Positions 54,403-63,247 of a DNA stretch of 64,000 nt are shown piece by piece. Both the position numbers and the translations under genes were made by a program. Under the pieces are notes generated by a model. That model was not told where the DNA came from. It was given only the letters and a program-made list of their open reading frames with translations, and searched no databases. The stretch covers positions 47,704-111,703 of the forward strand of contig CAXXIF010000017.1 in NCBI GenBank assembly GCA_963677375.2. Reading direction: 5' to 3'. The stretch is from Pseudaeromonas sp963677375 (lineage in GTDB: Bacteria; Pseudomonadota; Gammaproteobacteria; Enterobacterales; Aeromonadaceae). How positions within the stretch are numbered: position 1 is the first letter of the stretch; each line of letters starts with the position of its first letter.

Positions 54403-55542
54403 GTGGTTAGCGAACGTTTCAATTACCGCGTCAAGCGGGAGCTAATCGGTTTCCTCTATGCTAGCGGCTCCTATGCGCTTGCTGCGCAATTGGCTGTCAT
54501 TCTGTTTATTGCCTGGTTGGTCGAGAGTGCAGTACCTGCCCCATTGTGGTGGAGTTGGTTGCTGGGAAGTGCGGCAGCGCTGATTTGGCGGATACTTCAT
54601 CTATGCTGGCGTCGCTATCATAGTTCAGCATCGCGACTGCGGCTGGAATATGAGTATTTTATCGGTTCGACCTGTAGCGCCATCATGTGGGCTATGGGGT
54701 TGTTGTTCTTCATGAGCTATTTGCCTGAAACGCAACGGATGCTGTTGGTGCTGCTCTCCTGCCTTTATATCGCCGCTTGCTCGGTCTTATTGTTAAATAG
54801 TGCCCGCTGTTTTTATGGTTCGATCATTCCCGTCGGGGCGGCCCTGTGCCTCGAGTTGTCGGCACGTGGCGATGATATCAATCAGGCCATTATCTTGCTG
54901 GTGCTCTTCTGCATCCTGTTTTCGGAGTTGACGCGTCGTCAGATCCTGCGCTGGCAAACAGCTGGTTTATATAACCGCTTTCTGAGTGCGGATATGGCCA
55001 AGCAGTTGCGTAAGCGCTCGGAGTCTCTGCGTATGGCCTCTCAGCTCGACGGTCTAACGGCAATCGCCAACCGTGGTAAATTCGATGAACAGTTGGCACT
55101 ACAGTGGCGGCGCTGTAGCCGGGCCTGTGCGCCTTTGTCGCTGATTTTGCTGGATGTTGATTACTTCAAACAGTTTAATGATCGTTACGGTCACCAAACC
55201 GGAGATGAGTGTTTGAGGCAACTGGCAGCCATATTGAGTGGTGTTTTGCGACGGGATGATGATTTGGCGGCTCGTTATGGGGGGGAGGAGTTCGTCGTTT
55301 TACTGCCGTTTACCGATGTGGCTGGAGCGCGACAGATTGCGGAGAGCATCAGTCTGGTGCTTCAGCGGCTAGCCATTCCCCACGCTCGCTCTCTGGTAGC
55401 AGAGCAGGTAACCTGTAGTCAGGGCTGCGCATGTGTTATTCCTGAACCCAACATTGCGTGCAGCGAATTAGTGGAAATGGCCGATGTCGCCTTGTATCGA
55501 GCGAAAAAGAATGGTCGGAATCGTATCGAAATCGCAGATTAA
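54403..55542 (+). CDS. Membrane-bound diguanylate cyclase (GGDEF)
   Basis: The 379-residue protein has about six N-terminal helices and a C-terminal GGDEF domain. The domain shows SQLDGLTAIANRGKFDEQL, DVDYFKQFNDRYGH, active-site GGEEF at residues 293-297 and an inhibitory RxxD site (RDDD, residues 284-287) five residues before it. It should make cyclic di-GMP with product inhibition. The start is GTG after GGAGG. It follows the synthase gene closely, possibly as an operon. The membrane signal is unknown. Confidence 0.94.
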   Translation: MVSERFNYRVKRELIGFLYASGSYALAAQLAVILFIAWLVESAVPAPLWWSWLLGSAAALIWRILHLCWRRYHSSASRLRLEYEYFIGSTCSAIMWAMGLLFFMSYLPETQRMLLVLLSCLYIAACSVLLLNSARCFYGSIIPVGAALCLELSARGDDINQAIILLVLFCILFSELTRRQILRWQTAGLYNRFLSADMAKQLRKRSESLRMASQLDGLTAIANRGKFDEQLALQWRRCSRACAPLSLILLDVDYFKQFNDRYGHQTGDECLRQLAAILSGVLRRDDDLAARYGGEEFVVLLPFTDVAGARQIAESISLVLQRLAIPHARSLVAEQVTCSQGCACVIPEPNIACSELVEMADVALYRAKKNGRNRIEIAD

Positions 55543-55560
55543 TCCCCAGGAGAAGTGAAC

Positions 55561-55827
55561 ATGCAATGTCATCGTATTGAAGAGTTGTTGGAGTTGTTGC
55601 AAACGGCTTGGCTGGCGGAACAGGATTTAAGTTTGGTGCAATTTGTTGGCAAGCTCGCCAAAGAGGCTGGATTTACGGGGCCTCTGGACGAGTTGAGTGA
55701 TGACATGCTGATCTATCAACTCAAGATGCGCGACAAGGGACAGCAGGAGATGATTCCTGGTTTGGCAAAAGATTGCGTTCCTGATTTTAAAGAAGCATTG
55801 CTTCGCGCTCGCGGTATCACCAAGTAA
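55561..55827 (+). CDS. yihD: YihD family protein
   Basis: The 88-residue protein starts MQCHRIEELLELLQTAWLAEQDLSLVQFVGKLAKEAGFTGPLDEL and ends FKEALLRARGITK, closely matching Escherichia coli YihD (89 residues), of unknown function. The ATG at 55561 has ideal spacing from AGGAG; the GTG at 55555 is too close. As in Escherichia coli, it precedes srkA and dsbA. Confidence 0.92.
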   Translation: MQCHRIEELLELLQTAWLAEQDLSLVQFVGKLAKEAGFTGPLDELSDDMLIYQLKMRDKGQQEMIPGLAKDCVPDFKEALLRARGITK

Positions 55828-56041
55828 CAGCTCTCTGCACATGGCACACATTTCTCTGACTTTCTGGTTGGAGAAATGTGTTTTCGCTTCCCGTTTCTCG
55901 TCTACGGCTCTATTTCCCTCTGCTATTCCCCGGATGCTGCATTCTGGCGCTGTTCTCTTGTCCGTTTCCCCTTATGATGAGCGTCATTCAATGTTGGTTG
56001 ATTCGATAGTTTTCGAGTCATTCCGAACGAGGAGCTCTACT

Positions 56042-57022
56042 ATGAGTGCATTTCACTTTGCCAGTCTGACCCCGGATCTGATTCTGGATGCCCTGAGCTC
56101 TGTGGGTCTGTCTCTCGAATCAGGTTTGACCCCGCTCAATAGTTATGAAAATCGGGTCTATCAGTTTCTCTGTGAGGACAAGCGACGCTACGTAGCGAAG
56201 TTTTATCGACCGGAGCGCTGGAGTCAGGCTCAAATTCTGGAAGAGCACCAACTGACCCAGTATCTGAATGACAATGAGGTCAATGTGGCTCCCCCGTTAT
56301 TGCTGGGCGAATCCACGCTGCATGAACATGCCGGCTTCCTGTTTGCCGTCTGGCCCAGTGTCGGGGGCCGACATCTGGAACCCGATAATCTGGAACAGTT
56401 GGAGATGGTTGGTCACCAACTTGGTCTGTGGCATAGCCTGAGTCCGGCGATGCCATTGCTGGAGCGGGGGGAATATAGTCATGAGCGTTTCGTGGCTGAA
56501 CCTATCAGGCAACTGCGAAAAAATATCCCTTGGCCGCGCACTCTGGATGGCGAGTTCACTCAACTATTGTCGACCCTGTCTGAGGCTTTACTGCCGTCGT
56601 TGACCGAGCCTTGCTCATATATCCCGTTGCATGGGGATTGTCACATCGGCAATATTCTGTGGCGAGATGGTCCCATGCTGGTCGATTTGGATGATTGTCT
56701 GATGGGGCCCGCGATCCAGGATCTCTGGATGTTGCTCTCCGGCGACGAGGCCGAACAACGAATGCAGTTGGATGCGCTATTGGCTGGCTATGAAGAGTTT
56801 TGCGAATTTGATCCGGGGCAGTTACGGCTTATCGAGCCCTTGCGCACGGCGCGTATGATTCATCATCTGGCATGGCTTAATCGTCGCTGGCTGGACCCGG
56901 CATTTCCTCGCGCATTTCCCTGGTTTGCGGAAGAGGAGTTCTGGCTGACGCAACGCCAGCAGTTGACTCAGCAAATTGCGCGTCTCAAAGCACCACCCTT
57001 GGCATTGACGCCGTTCTATTGA
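56042..57022 (+). CDS. srkA: Stress response kinase SrkA (YihE/RdoA)
   Basis: The 326-residue Ser/Thr kinase-like protein of the aminoglycoside-phosphotransferase fold has nucleotide loop SYENRVYQF, LHGDCHIGNILW with the catalytic Asp and Asn, and LVDLDDC with the metal Asp. E. coli SrkA counters stress-induced cell death. The ATG at 56042 (after GAGGAG) gives the normal start; the longer upstream frame has no support. It is followed by dsbA after 67 bases, as in Escherichia coli. Confidence 0.95.
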   Translation: MSAFHFASLTPDLILDALSSVGLSLESGLTPLNSYENRVYQFLCEDKRRYVAKFYRPERWSQAQILEEHQLTQYLNDNEVNVAPPLLLGESTLHEHAGFLFAVWPSVGGRHLEPDNLEQLEMVGHQLGLWHSLSPAMPLLERGEYSHERFVAEPIRQLRKNIPWPRTLDGEFTQLLSTLSEALLPSLTEPCSYIPLHGDCHIGNILWRDGPMLVDLDDCLMGPAIQDLWMLLSGDEAEQRMQLDALLAGYEEFCEFDPGQLRLIEPLRTARMIHHLAWLNRRWLDPAFPRAFPWFAEEEFWLTQRQQLTQQIARLKAPPLALTPFY

Positions 57023-57089
57023 GTGAATAGTCTGTGCAACGGATAGGGGGTCGAGCAGGCCCTGAACAACTTCAACAACAGGAAATTTC

Positions 57090-57698
57090 ATGAAAAAGAT
57101 CATTATGCTGTTGGCGGGTCTGATGATGGCCTCTCTGGTTCAGGCCGCTCCTTTGTTCAAAGAGGGGGAGCACTACGAGGTGGTCAAACAAACCACGACC
57201 GCCAAACCGGAAGTGCTGGAGTTTTTCTCCTACTTTTGTCCTCACTGCTACCACTTTGAACCGATAGTGGCGGAATTGAAGAAGAGTCTGCCCCAAGGCG
57301 TAGAATTCAAACGGAATCCGGTTGCCTTCCTCGGCCGCGAGATGGGGCCGGAACTGCAACGTGCCTATGCGGTTGCCACCCTGCTGGATGTCGAAGCCAA
57401 GTTTAGTCCGGTCATTTTCAAACAGATCCAGGTCGATCGTAAGCCGCCGCAAAGCCGTGCCGATATCAAGGCCTTGTTTGAAAGCATTGGCGTTGCCGGT
57501 TCAGAATATGAGGGGGCGGTAGACAGTTTTGCCGTGACTGGTCTGGTCGCGCAATACGACCGGAATACTGCCGAAATGCAAATTCGTGGTGTACCGGCCA
57601 CGGTCGTGAATGGTCGTTATTTGGTGAAGGCCGAAGCCGTGAAGAGCGCCGAAGAGTATCAGTCGCTGATCCAGTTTTTGTTGAACAAAAAAGACTAA
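57090..57698 (+). CDS. dsbA: Thiol:disulfide interchange protein DsbA
   Basis: The 202-residue periplasmic oxidase has a signal peptide (KKIIMLLAGLMMASLVQA) and a thioredoxin fold with the active site FFSYFCPHCYHF (Cys50-Pro-His-Cys53) and the cis-proline loop GVPATVVNG. It introduces disulfide bonds into exported proteins and is recycled by DsbB. It follows srkA and has its own terminator. Confidence 0.97.
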   Translation: MKKIIMLLAGLMMASLVQAAPLFKEGEHYEVVKQTTTAKPEVLEFFSYFCPHCYHFEPIVAELKKSLPQGVEFKRNPVAFLGREMGPELQRAYAVATLLDVEAKFSPVIFKQIQVDRKPPQSRADIKALFESIGVAGSEYEGAVDSFAVTGLVAQYDRNTAEMQIRGVPATVVNGRYLVKAEAVKSAEEYQSLIQFLLNKKD

Positions 57699-57715
57699 AC
57701 GTTGATGTCCGGAAG

Positions 57716-57737
57716 AGGGAGCTGAGGCTCCCTTTTT
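57716..57737 (+). terminator. Intrinsic terminator after dsbA
   Basis: AGGGAGC and GCTCCCT form a 7-bp stem with loop TGAG and a following T run. Confidence 0.88.
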
Positions 57738-57778
57738 CTTTGGTAGAAATGTGGCTGATTGATGCAGGAGGAGGGGCG

Positions 57779-58243
57779 ATGAAACTGTTGGTGAGTGCCT
57801 GTCTGCTGGGTGAGCGGGTTCGTTATGATGGTCAGGCGCAAGCTGTCGAGTTGGCGCAACTAAGAACCTGGAGACTGCAGGGAATCGTGATTAGCACTTG
57901 TCCTGAGGTTACAGGAGGTTTATCCATCCCTCGTCCGGCAGCGGAGCGACAACCGGATGGCTCTATCCGCACGGCGGGCGGTGATGATGTCAGCGCAGCA
58001 TTTATCCGAGGAGCTGAAGCGACGCTGGCACTGTGTGTCCGACATGATGTGCGCTGTGCCTTGCTCAAGGAGCGCAGCCCATCATGCGGGAGCCAGCATA
58101 TCTATAATGGTCGTTTCGATGGCACTCTGGTGGATGGTGAGGGGCTGACGACCGCGCTGCTCCGCAAGCACGGGATCCGTGTTTTCTCGGAGCAGCAACT
58201 GACTGCATTTATTGCCTATACAGAGGCGCTGCTGAAGTCGTAA
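57779..58243 (+). CDS. DUF523 family protein
   Basis: The 154-residue protein starts MKLLVSACLLGERVRYDGQ and contains STCPEVTGGLSIPRPAAE and LLKERSPSCGSQHIYNG, the cysteine-bearing blocks that define DUF523. The Cys residues suggest metal or redox chemistry, but no reaction is established. The start follows a strong GGAGGAGGGG. Its last 35 bases overlap the 3' end of yihG on the other strand. Confidence 0.9.
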   Translation: MKLLVSACLLGERVRYDGQAQAVELAQLRTWRLQGIVISTCPEVTGGLSIPRPAAERQPDGSIRTAGGDDVSAAFIRGAEATLALCVRHDVRCALLKERSPSCGSQHIYNGRFDGTLVDGEGLTTALLRKHGIRVFSEQQLTAFIAYTEALLKS

Positions 58244-59156
58244 CGGCTGCACGGGGTCGCGGCGCATTCTCTTGCTGTTGTTCGAGTCGCTGATCTTTTT
58301 CCTGCCAGAGCTGATTTAACCACAGTTGAAAGTCGCGTTTGAAGGGCTTGTCATTCACATAGTCGCCGCGCAGCTCGGGGGTGATGGCGATTTCTTCGAT
58401 GTGTACCTGAATGCGTTTCATGCGGCCGCATAGCAGATCCCTGAATGGATGTTCACGGTTATCTGGATAATTCAGGGTTACATTGATGATCTTCTCGAAT
58501 TGATCACCCAGCCCAGCAAGGGCTAGAGAGAGCCCAGCCGCCTTGGGGGCCATCAGATGCCGAAAGGGGGAGTGGCTGCTGCGGGCTTTGGTGGCGGTAA
58601 AGCGAGTACCTTCAACAAAGTTGATCACGGTTGTTGGCTCGTGGGCAAATTTGGCGCAGGCCGCCTGGGTACTAGCGACATCCTTGCCGCGAAGTTCAGG
58701 ATGCTTCAGTAAATATTCGCGGCTGTACCGACGCATGAAGGGCATATCCAGACCCCAACAGGCCAGGCCCACGAAGGGGACGTACAGCAGTTCATACTTG
58801 AGAAAGAATTTGGGGACCGGCAGCCGGGTGCGGAACAAATCGCCGATAATGACGATATCGGTCCAGCTCAGATGGTTGCTGATAATCAGGTGCCATCCAT
58901 TAGCATTCAGCTGACTATGGTCTTCAATGTGCCAGTCGATGCGATTGGCCAGTCTCAATACCAGGGCATTACCCAGCAACCAGCTTTGCATAAATCGATT
59001 CGCTTGACGCCCCATGCACCGACTGATGACCGGAATGGGGATCAGCAGCTTGAGCAGCGAGAAGAACACGATCAAGACGGAATTAATTGCCGTGTTCAGG
59101 ATGGTCAGGGTCAGGCTGATCACAGCCACTAAAAATCCGGGAAGAAATGCCAACAT
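58209..59156 (-). CDS. yihG: Acyltransferase YihG-like
   Basis: The 315-residue membrane-associated PlsC-family acyltransferase has the catalytic HX4D motif in IISNHLSWTDIVI and a second block NFVEGTRFTATKA. N-terminal hydrophobic segments anchor it to the inner membrane. Escherichia coli YihG occupies the same place after dsbA. It would transfer acyl chains to lysophospholipids; the precise substrate is unsettled. The Pro/Ala/Arg-rich C-terminal tail overlaps DUF523. Confidence 0.88.
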   Translation of the reverse strand: MLAFLPGFLVAVISLTLTILNTAINSVLIVFFSLLKLLIPIPVISRCMGRQANRFMQSWLLGNALVLRLANRIDWHIEDHSQLNANGWHLIISNHLSWTDIVIIGDLFRTRLPVPKFFLKYELLYVPFVGLACWGLDMPFMRRYSREYLLKHPELRGKDVASTQAACAKFAHEPTTVINFVEGTRFTATKARSSHSPFRHLMAPKAAGLSLALAGLGDQFEKIINVTLNYPDNREHPFRDLLCGRMKRIQVHIEEIAITPELRGDYVNDKPFKRDFQLWLNQLWQEKDQRLEQQQENAPRPRAAVTTSAAPLYRQ

Positions 59157-59407
59157 AACGTTTTGATCTTCAAGCTAAACGCCGGGGGCAAGCGCACTCC
59201 TCGCCCGATGGCATCCGGAAGCAGCTATGCCGGAACCCGGCCAACGAGAGAATGTAGGGTATTTACCTGCGTTGCCGCCTGTTGTCTGAAGTTGCTCTCC
59301 TGAAACGCTCAGGCAGAACGCGGCGGCATATAGCATGCTTTTTCCGATGATTTGTCCACTCCGACCACATGGATGCCTAATGCTGCGATGGCGGAGGCGA
59401 GTGGCGT

Positions 59408-60925
59408 TCAAGGGGCGCGCAAGCGCTTGAGTAAACGATCCATGGCTCTATACCCCAGAGCTTCTGCCAGATGACGACGTTGGATCTCGGTTTCCTGGGC
59501 CATATCAGCCAGGGTTCTGGCTACCCGCAGGATCTTGTGCCAAGCCCGCAGTGAGAGGCCGAGCTGATGAATGACCTCCTCGAGGAACTGGGCATCCTGA
59601 GAACTGAGCGCACAATAATGCTCGATCTCCCGACTATCGAGCAGAGCATTGAGTTTTCCCGCCCGCTGCAGCTGTAGTTGGCGAGTGCGAACTACCCGTT
59701 GCCGGATGGTCTGGCTGCTTTCACCGCGGTCGCTGGGGCTGCTAAGGGCACCCTTGGGGAGCAAGGGAATTTCGACGGTCAGATCGAAACGGTCGAGGAA
59801 GGGACCGGATAATTTCCCCAGATAGCGCAACACCTGCTGGGGACTGGAACGCTGCCGCGAGTCGTCAACATGACCGCAGGGGCTGGGGTTCATGGCGCCG
59901 ATGAGCTGGAAACGAGCCGGAAAGTCAACCTGACGCGCCGCTCGACAGATGCTGATGGCGCCGGTTTCCAGCGGCTCCCGTAACGAGTCGAGCACCCGGC
60001 GATCAAATTCTGGTAACTCGTCGAGAAACAGTACCCCGTTGTGCGCCAGCGAAATCTCTCCGGGCCGTGGTTGACTGCCACCGCCGACCAGCGCCACCGC
60101 CGAGGCGCTATGATGCGGCGAGCGGAAGGGGCGGGTACGCCACTCTTGCCAATCGCGGGCCAAGCCGCCAATGGAGTGGATGGCGGCGGTTTGCTGAGCC
60201 TCCGCATCGGCCAAGGGCGGTAGAATGCCCGGCAAGCGACTGGCCAACATGCTCTTGCCGGTACCCGGCGGACCGAGGAACAGCAGGTGGTGCTGACCGC
60301 TGGCGGCGATTTCCAGCGCCCGCTTACCGGTTTGCTGGCCGATCACATCTTGCAGGTCGGCACAGTTTGGCTCTGAGTGTGTGGGTTGCAGAACCTCTGC
60401 CAACGGTAACTCGCCCTGTCCGGTCAGCCAGGCACTCAACTGCAGCAGGCTGTCACAGGTGTGGGCTCGTGCCGAGGTAATGAGCCCGGCTTCGTGACCA
60501 TTCGCCGTGGGTAGCACTAGCATGCGGTTGGCTTGTTGTGCGGCGAGAATGGCCGGGATGACGCCGAGTACCGGACGCACGGCGCCGGTCAGGGCCAGCT
60601 CCCCGAGAAATTCGCATTCAACCAGGCGTTGGGCCGGAAGTTGGCCGGAGGCGACCAGTATGCCCAGCGCAATCGCCAGATCGAAGCGCCCGCCCTCCTT
60701 GGGCAGGTCGGCGGGCGCCAGGTTGACGGTGATATGCGCGGCAGGAAAGGTGAAGTTGCCATTGATGATCGCGCTGCGGACCCGATCCCGGGACTCTTTC
60801 ACCGAGGTCTCCGGAAGGCCGACGATACAGAAGGCGGGCAAGCCATTACTGATATGCACTTCCACGCAGACTTGGGGGGCCTGGATACCCAGACTGGCAC
60901 GGCTAAAAACAACAGCTAATGACAT
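59408..60925 (-). CDS. comM: YifB/ComM-type Mg-chelatase-like ATPase
   Basis: The 505-residue protein has an N-terminal Lon-protease-like fold (HISNGLPAFCIVGLPETSVKESRDRVRSAI), a central AAA+ domain with Walker A FLGPPGTGKSMLA and Walker B VLFLDELPEFDR, and a C-terminal helical domain (RAWHKILRVARTLADM). ComM homologues drive branch migration in natural transformation. Length is normal. It is divergent from the ilv leader region. Confidence 0.95.
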   Translation of the reverse strand: MSLAVVFSRASLGIQAPQVCVEVHISNGLPAFCIVGLPETSVKESRDRVRSAIINGNFTFPAAHITVNLAPADLPKEGGRFDLAIALGILVASGQLPAQRLVECEFLGELALTGAVRPVLGVIPAILAAQQANRMLVLPTANGHEAGLITSARAHTCDSLLQLSAWLTGQGELPLAEVLQPTHSEPNCADLQDVIGQQTGKRALEIAASGQHHLLFLGPPGTGKSMLASRLPGILPPLADAEAQQTAAIHSIGGLARDWQEWRTRPFRSPHHSASAVALVGGGSQPRPGEISLAHNGVLFLDELPEFDRRVLDSLREPLETGAISICRAARQVDFPARFQLIGAMNPSPCGHVDDSRQRSSPQQVLRYLGKLSGPFLDRFDLTVEIPLLPKGALSSPSDRGESSQTIRQRVVRTRQLQLQRAGKLNALLDSREIEHYCALSSQDAQFLEEVIHQLGLSLRAWHKILRVARTLADMAQETEIQRRHLAEALGYRAMDRLLKRLRAP

Positions 60926-61119
60926 GAATCATCCACTCCATGAAATAAAACTCCGGCATGTTCGCTTTGTGTGGAGTTTAGTGCCAGTTTTGCGACTGTC
61001 AGCTGGCGTTTTTCAGTGGTATGTCACAACAGAAATAGTTGTGTTACAAAAGATCATATGCTAGTTGTAGAGGCCAGATGCCGCTGGGTGCGGCAAAAAT
61101 CAAAGTTTCTGGAACTCTC

Positions 61120-61212
61120 ATGCACAGCCTTATCGTCGTCAGCATTATTATCGTGGACCTAGTGGTGGTGATTATTCCACCGCTCGGGGCGAGATTGGCT
61201 GACGTCAGGTAG
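61120..61212 (+). CDS. ilvL: ilv leader peptide IlvL
   Basis: The 30-residue peptide reads MHSLIVVSIIIVDLVVVIIP, then PLGARLADVR. It is packed with Leu, Val and Ile codons (14 of the first 19) and ends with IIPPLGA, like Escherichia coli IlvL (IIIPPCGA). Stalling at these codons when branched-chain aminoacyl-tRNAs are scarce would prevent formation of the terminator downstream. Confidence 0.92.
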   Translation: MHSLIVVSIIIVDLVVVIIPPLGARLADVR

Positions 61213-61241
61213 ATTCAAAACATCCAGAAACGCAGCAAACG

Positions 61242-61275
61242 ACCCCCGAGGCTCAACCGCTCGGGGGTTTTTTTT
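61242..61275 (+). terminator. ilv attenuator
   Basis: CCCCCGAG and CTCGGGGG form an 8-bp stem with a nine-base loop, followed by eight T residues, 30 bases after the leader stop. It is the attenuator of the ilvGME operon. Confidence 0.92.
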
Positions 61276-61313
61276 CAGCCACGCGATGGCGATACAAGAC
61301 AAGGAAGTAAACG

Positions 61314-62960
61314 ATGAATGGGGCTCAGTACATAGTCAACGCATTGCACCAGCAGGGAGTCACCCAAGTGTTCGGGTACCCAGGCGGGGCCATTATGCCG
61401 GTGTATGACGCCCTGTACGATGGTGGTATTCCGCATCTGTTGTGTCGTCATGAGCAGGGTGCTGCCATGGCCGCCATCGGTTATGCCCGTAGCACTCGTC
61501 AGGTCGGGGTCTGCATCGCCACTTCGGGACCGGGAGCGACCAATCTCATCACTGGCCTGGCGGATGCCATGATGGACTCGGTGCCTGTGGTTGCTATTAC
61601 GGGCCAGGTGGCTCGTGATTTCATCGGCACCGATGCGTTTCAGGAGATCGATGTGCTCGGCATGTCGCTCTCGTGCACCAAACACTCCTTCATGGTGACA
61701 GATCCGGATGAACTGGCTGCCGTCATTGCCGAAGCGTTCCAGATCGCTCGCTCTGGTCGCCCGGGCCCTGTGCTCATCGATGTGCCCAAAGATGTACAGA
61801 TGGCACTGGTGGCGCCGAAACCGGCGATCCATATGGCGGATGAAAGCGCGCCGTTGTGCGATTTGGCACTGGCCGAGGCCCGCCGTCTGCTGGCCGCGGC
61901 CCGTAAGCCGGTGTTGTATGTCGGGGGCGGCGTAGTGCTGGCCGATGCCGTGGATGAGTTACGCGCTTTCGCCGCAGCCACCGGGATGCCAGCGGTAACC
62001 ACCCTCAAGGGGATCGGCACGCTGGACCCGGCTAGCCCCGGGTTGTTGGGGATGCTGGGGATGCACGGGACCAAGGCCGCCAATCTGGCGGTGCAAGAGT
62101 CGGATCTGTTGCTGGTGGTTGGAGCTCGATTTGATGATCGGGTGACCGGTAAGTTGGCCGCTTTCGCCCCGCACGCCAAGGTGATCCATCTGGATGTCGA
62201 TGCCGCCGAGCTGGGCAAGCGCCGGGCCGTGCAAGTAAGCCTGCAGGCGGATTTGAAACAGGTGTTACCGGCCCTGAGCATGCCATTGGCTCTGGCCGAC
62301 TGGCAGGACCACTGCCTGACCATGCGTGACCAGTTCGCCTGGCGTTATGACCATCCGGGCCACACCATCTATGCCCCTTTGCTGCTCAAGCAGTTGAGTG
62401 ATGCCTTACCGGAAAACTGTGTCGTGACCAGCGATGTGGGGCAGCACCAGATGTGGGTGGCCCAGCATATGGTGTTCGACAGCCCGCGCAATCATATCTC
62501 CAGCTCGGGTCTGGGGACCATGGGCTTCGGCCTGCCTGCGGCCGTGGGTGCCAAAGTGGCGCGCCCGCAGGATGAGGTGGTGCTGGTGAGTGGTGATGGC
62601 TCCTTCATGATGAATGTGCAGGAGTTGGGTACCCTGCGTCGCGCCCAGTTACCGGTCAAGATAGTGCTGATCGACAACCAGCGTCTGGGGATGGTGCGCC
62701 AGTGGCAGGAGCTGTTCTTCGACGGACGCTTCAGCGAAACCATACTCACCGACAACCCGGATTTTGTCTGTATGGCCTCGGCCTTCGGCATCCCGGGGGA
62801 AACCATTAGTCGCAAGGAGGAGGTGGCTCCGGCACTGGCCCGTCTGCTGGCCAGCCCGACCGCCTATCTGCTACACGTTTCCATCTCGGCAGATGATAAT
62901 GTCTGGCCTCTGGTGCCACCAGGGGTCGCAAACGAACACATGTTGGAGGCCAAACCATGA
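61314..62960 (+). CDS. ilvG: Acetolactate synthase large subunit IlvG
   Basis: The 548-residue thiamine-diphosphate enzyme has the length of IlvG. Catalytic Glu47 is in LLCRHEQGAAMAA; the ThDP/Mg site is GDGSFMMNVQELGTL with DNQRLGMVRQWQELF. FAD-binding and regulatory regions are intact and there is no frameshift of the kind that silences ilvG in Escherichia coli K-12. It condenses pyruvate to acetolactate or with 2-ketobutyrate. It is controlled by attenuation and overlaps ilvM by four bases. Confidence 0.96.
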   Translation: MNGAQYIVNALHQQGVTQVFGYPGGAIMPVYDALYDGGIPHLLCRHEQGAAMAAIGYARSTRQVGVCIATSGPGATNLITGLADAMMDSVPVVAITGQVARDFIGTDAFQEIDVLGMSLSCTKHSFMVTDPDELAAVIAEAFQIARSGRPGPVLIDVPKDVQMALVAPKPAIHMADESAPLCDLALAEARRLLAAARKPVLYVGGGVVLADAVDELRAFAAATGMPAVTTLKGIGTLDPASPGLLGMLGMHGTKAANLAVQESDLLLVVGARFDDRVTGKLAAFAPHAKVIHLDVDAAELGKRRAVQVSLQADLKQVLPALSMPLALADWQDHCLTMRDQFAWRYDHPGHTIYAPLLLKQLSDALPENCVVTSDVGQHQMWVAQHMVFDSPRNHISSSGLGTMGFGLPAAVGAKVARPQDEVVLVSGDGSFMMNVQELGTLRRAQLPVKIVLIDNQRLGMVRQWQELFFDGRFSETILTDNPDFVCMASAFGIPGETISRKEEVAPALARLLASPTAYLLHVSISADDNVWPLVPPGVANEHMLEAKP

Positions 62961-63229
62961 ATCAGCATCAAGTCACCATTCTCGCCCAGTCGCGTCCCGA
63001 GTTGCTGGAGCGCGTGTTGCGAGTCGTGCGGCATCGTGGTTTCCAATTAGGCGCCATCAATATGGAGCCGCAGTTCGATTGCCAAGAGCTGCGCATAACG
63101 GTTACTGTCGCAAGCGAACGACCGATCCAGCTGTTGCAGTCGCAACTGGCCAAGTTGATCGACGTCTTGCAGGTTGATACTCAGGCGCTGGATGAAGCGC
63201 CACACCAAGCTTTTCAGATCCGGGCTTAA
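62957..63229 (+). CDS. ilvM: Acetolactate synthase small subunit IlvM
   Basis: The 90-residue ACT-domain protein starts MNQHQVTILAQSRPELLERVLRVVRHRGFQLGAINMEPQ, typical of IlvM, the small subunit of the valine-resistant isozyme II. It overlaps ilvG by four bases and precedes ilvE by 18 bases. Confidence 0.95.
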   Translation: MNQHQVTILAQSRPELLERVLRVVRHRGFQLGAINMEPQFDCQELRITVTVASERPIQLLQSQLAKLIDVLQVDTQALDEAPHQAFQIRA

Positions 63230-63247
63230 TGGAAGGAATAGATAGCA

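Noticed and set aside
60926..61119. Precise promoter of the ilv operon
   Set aside because: Several AT-rich hexamers exist, but no pair with acceptable spacing could be chosen by eye.
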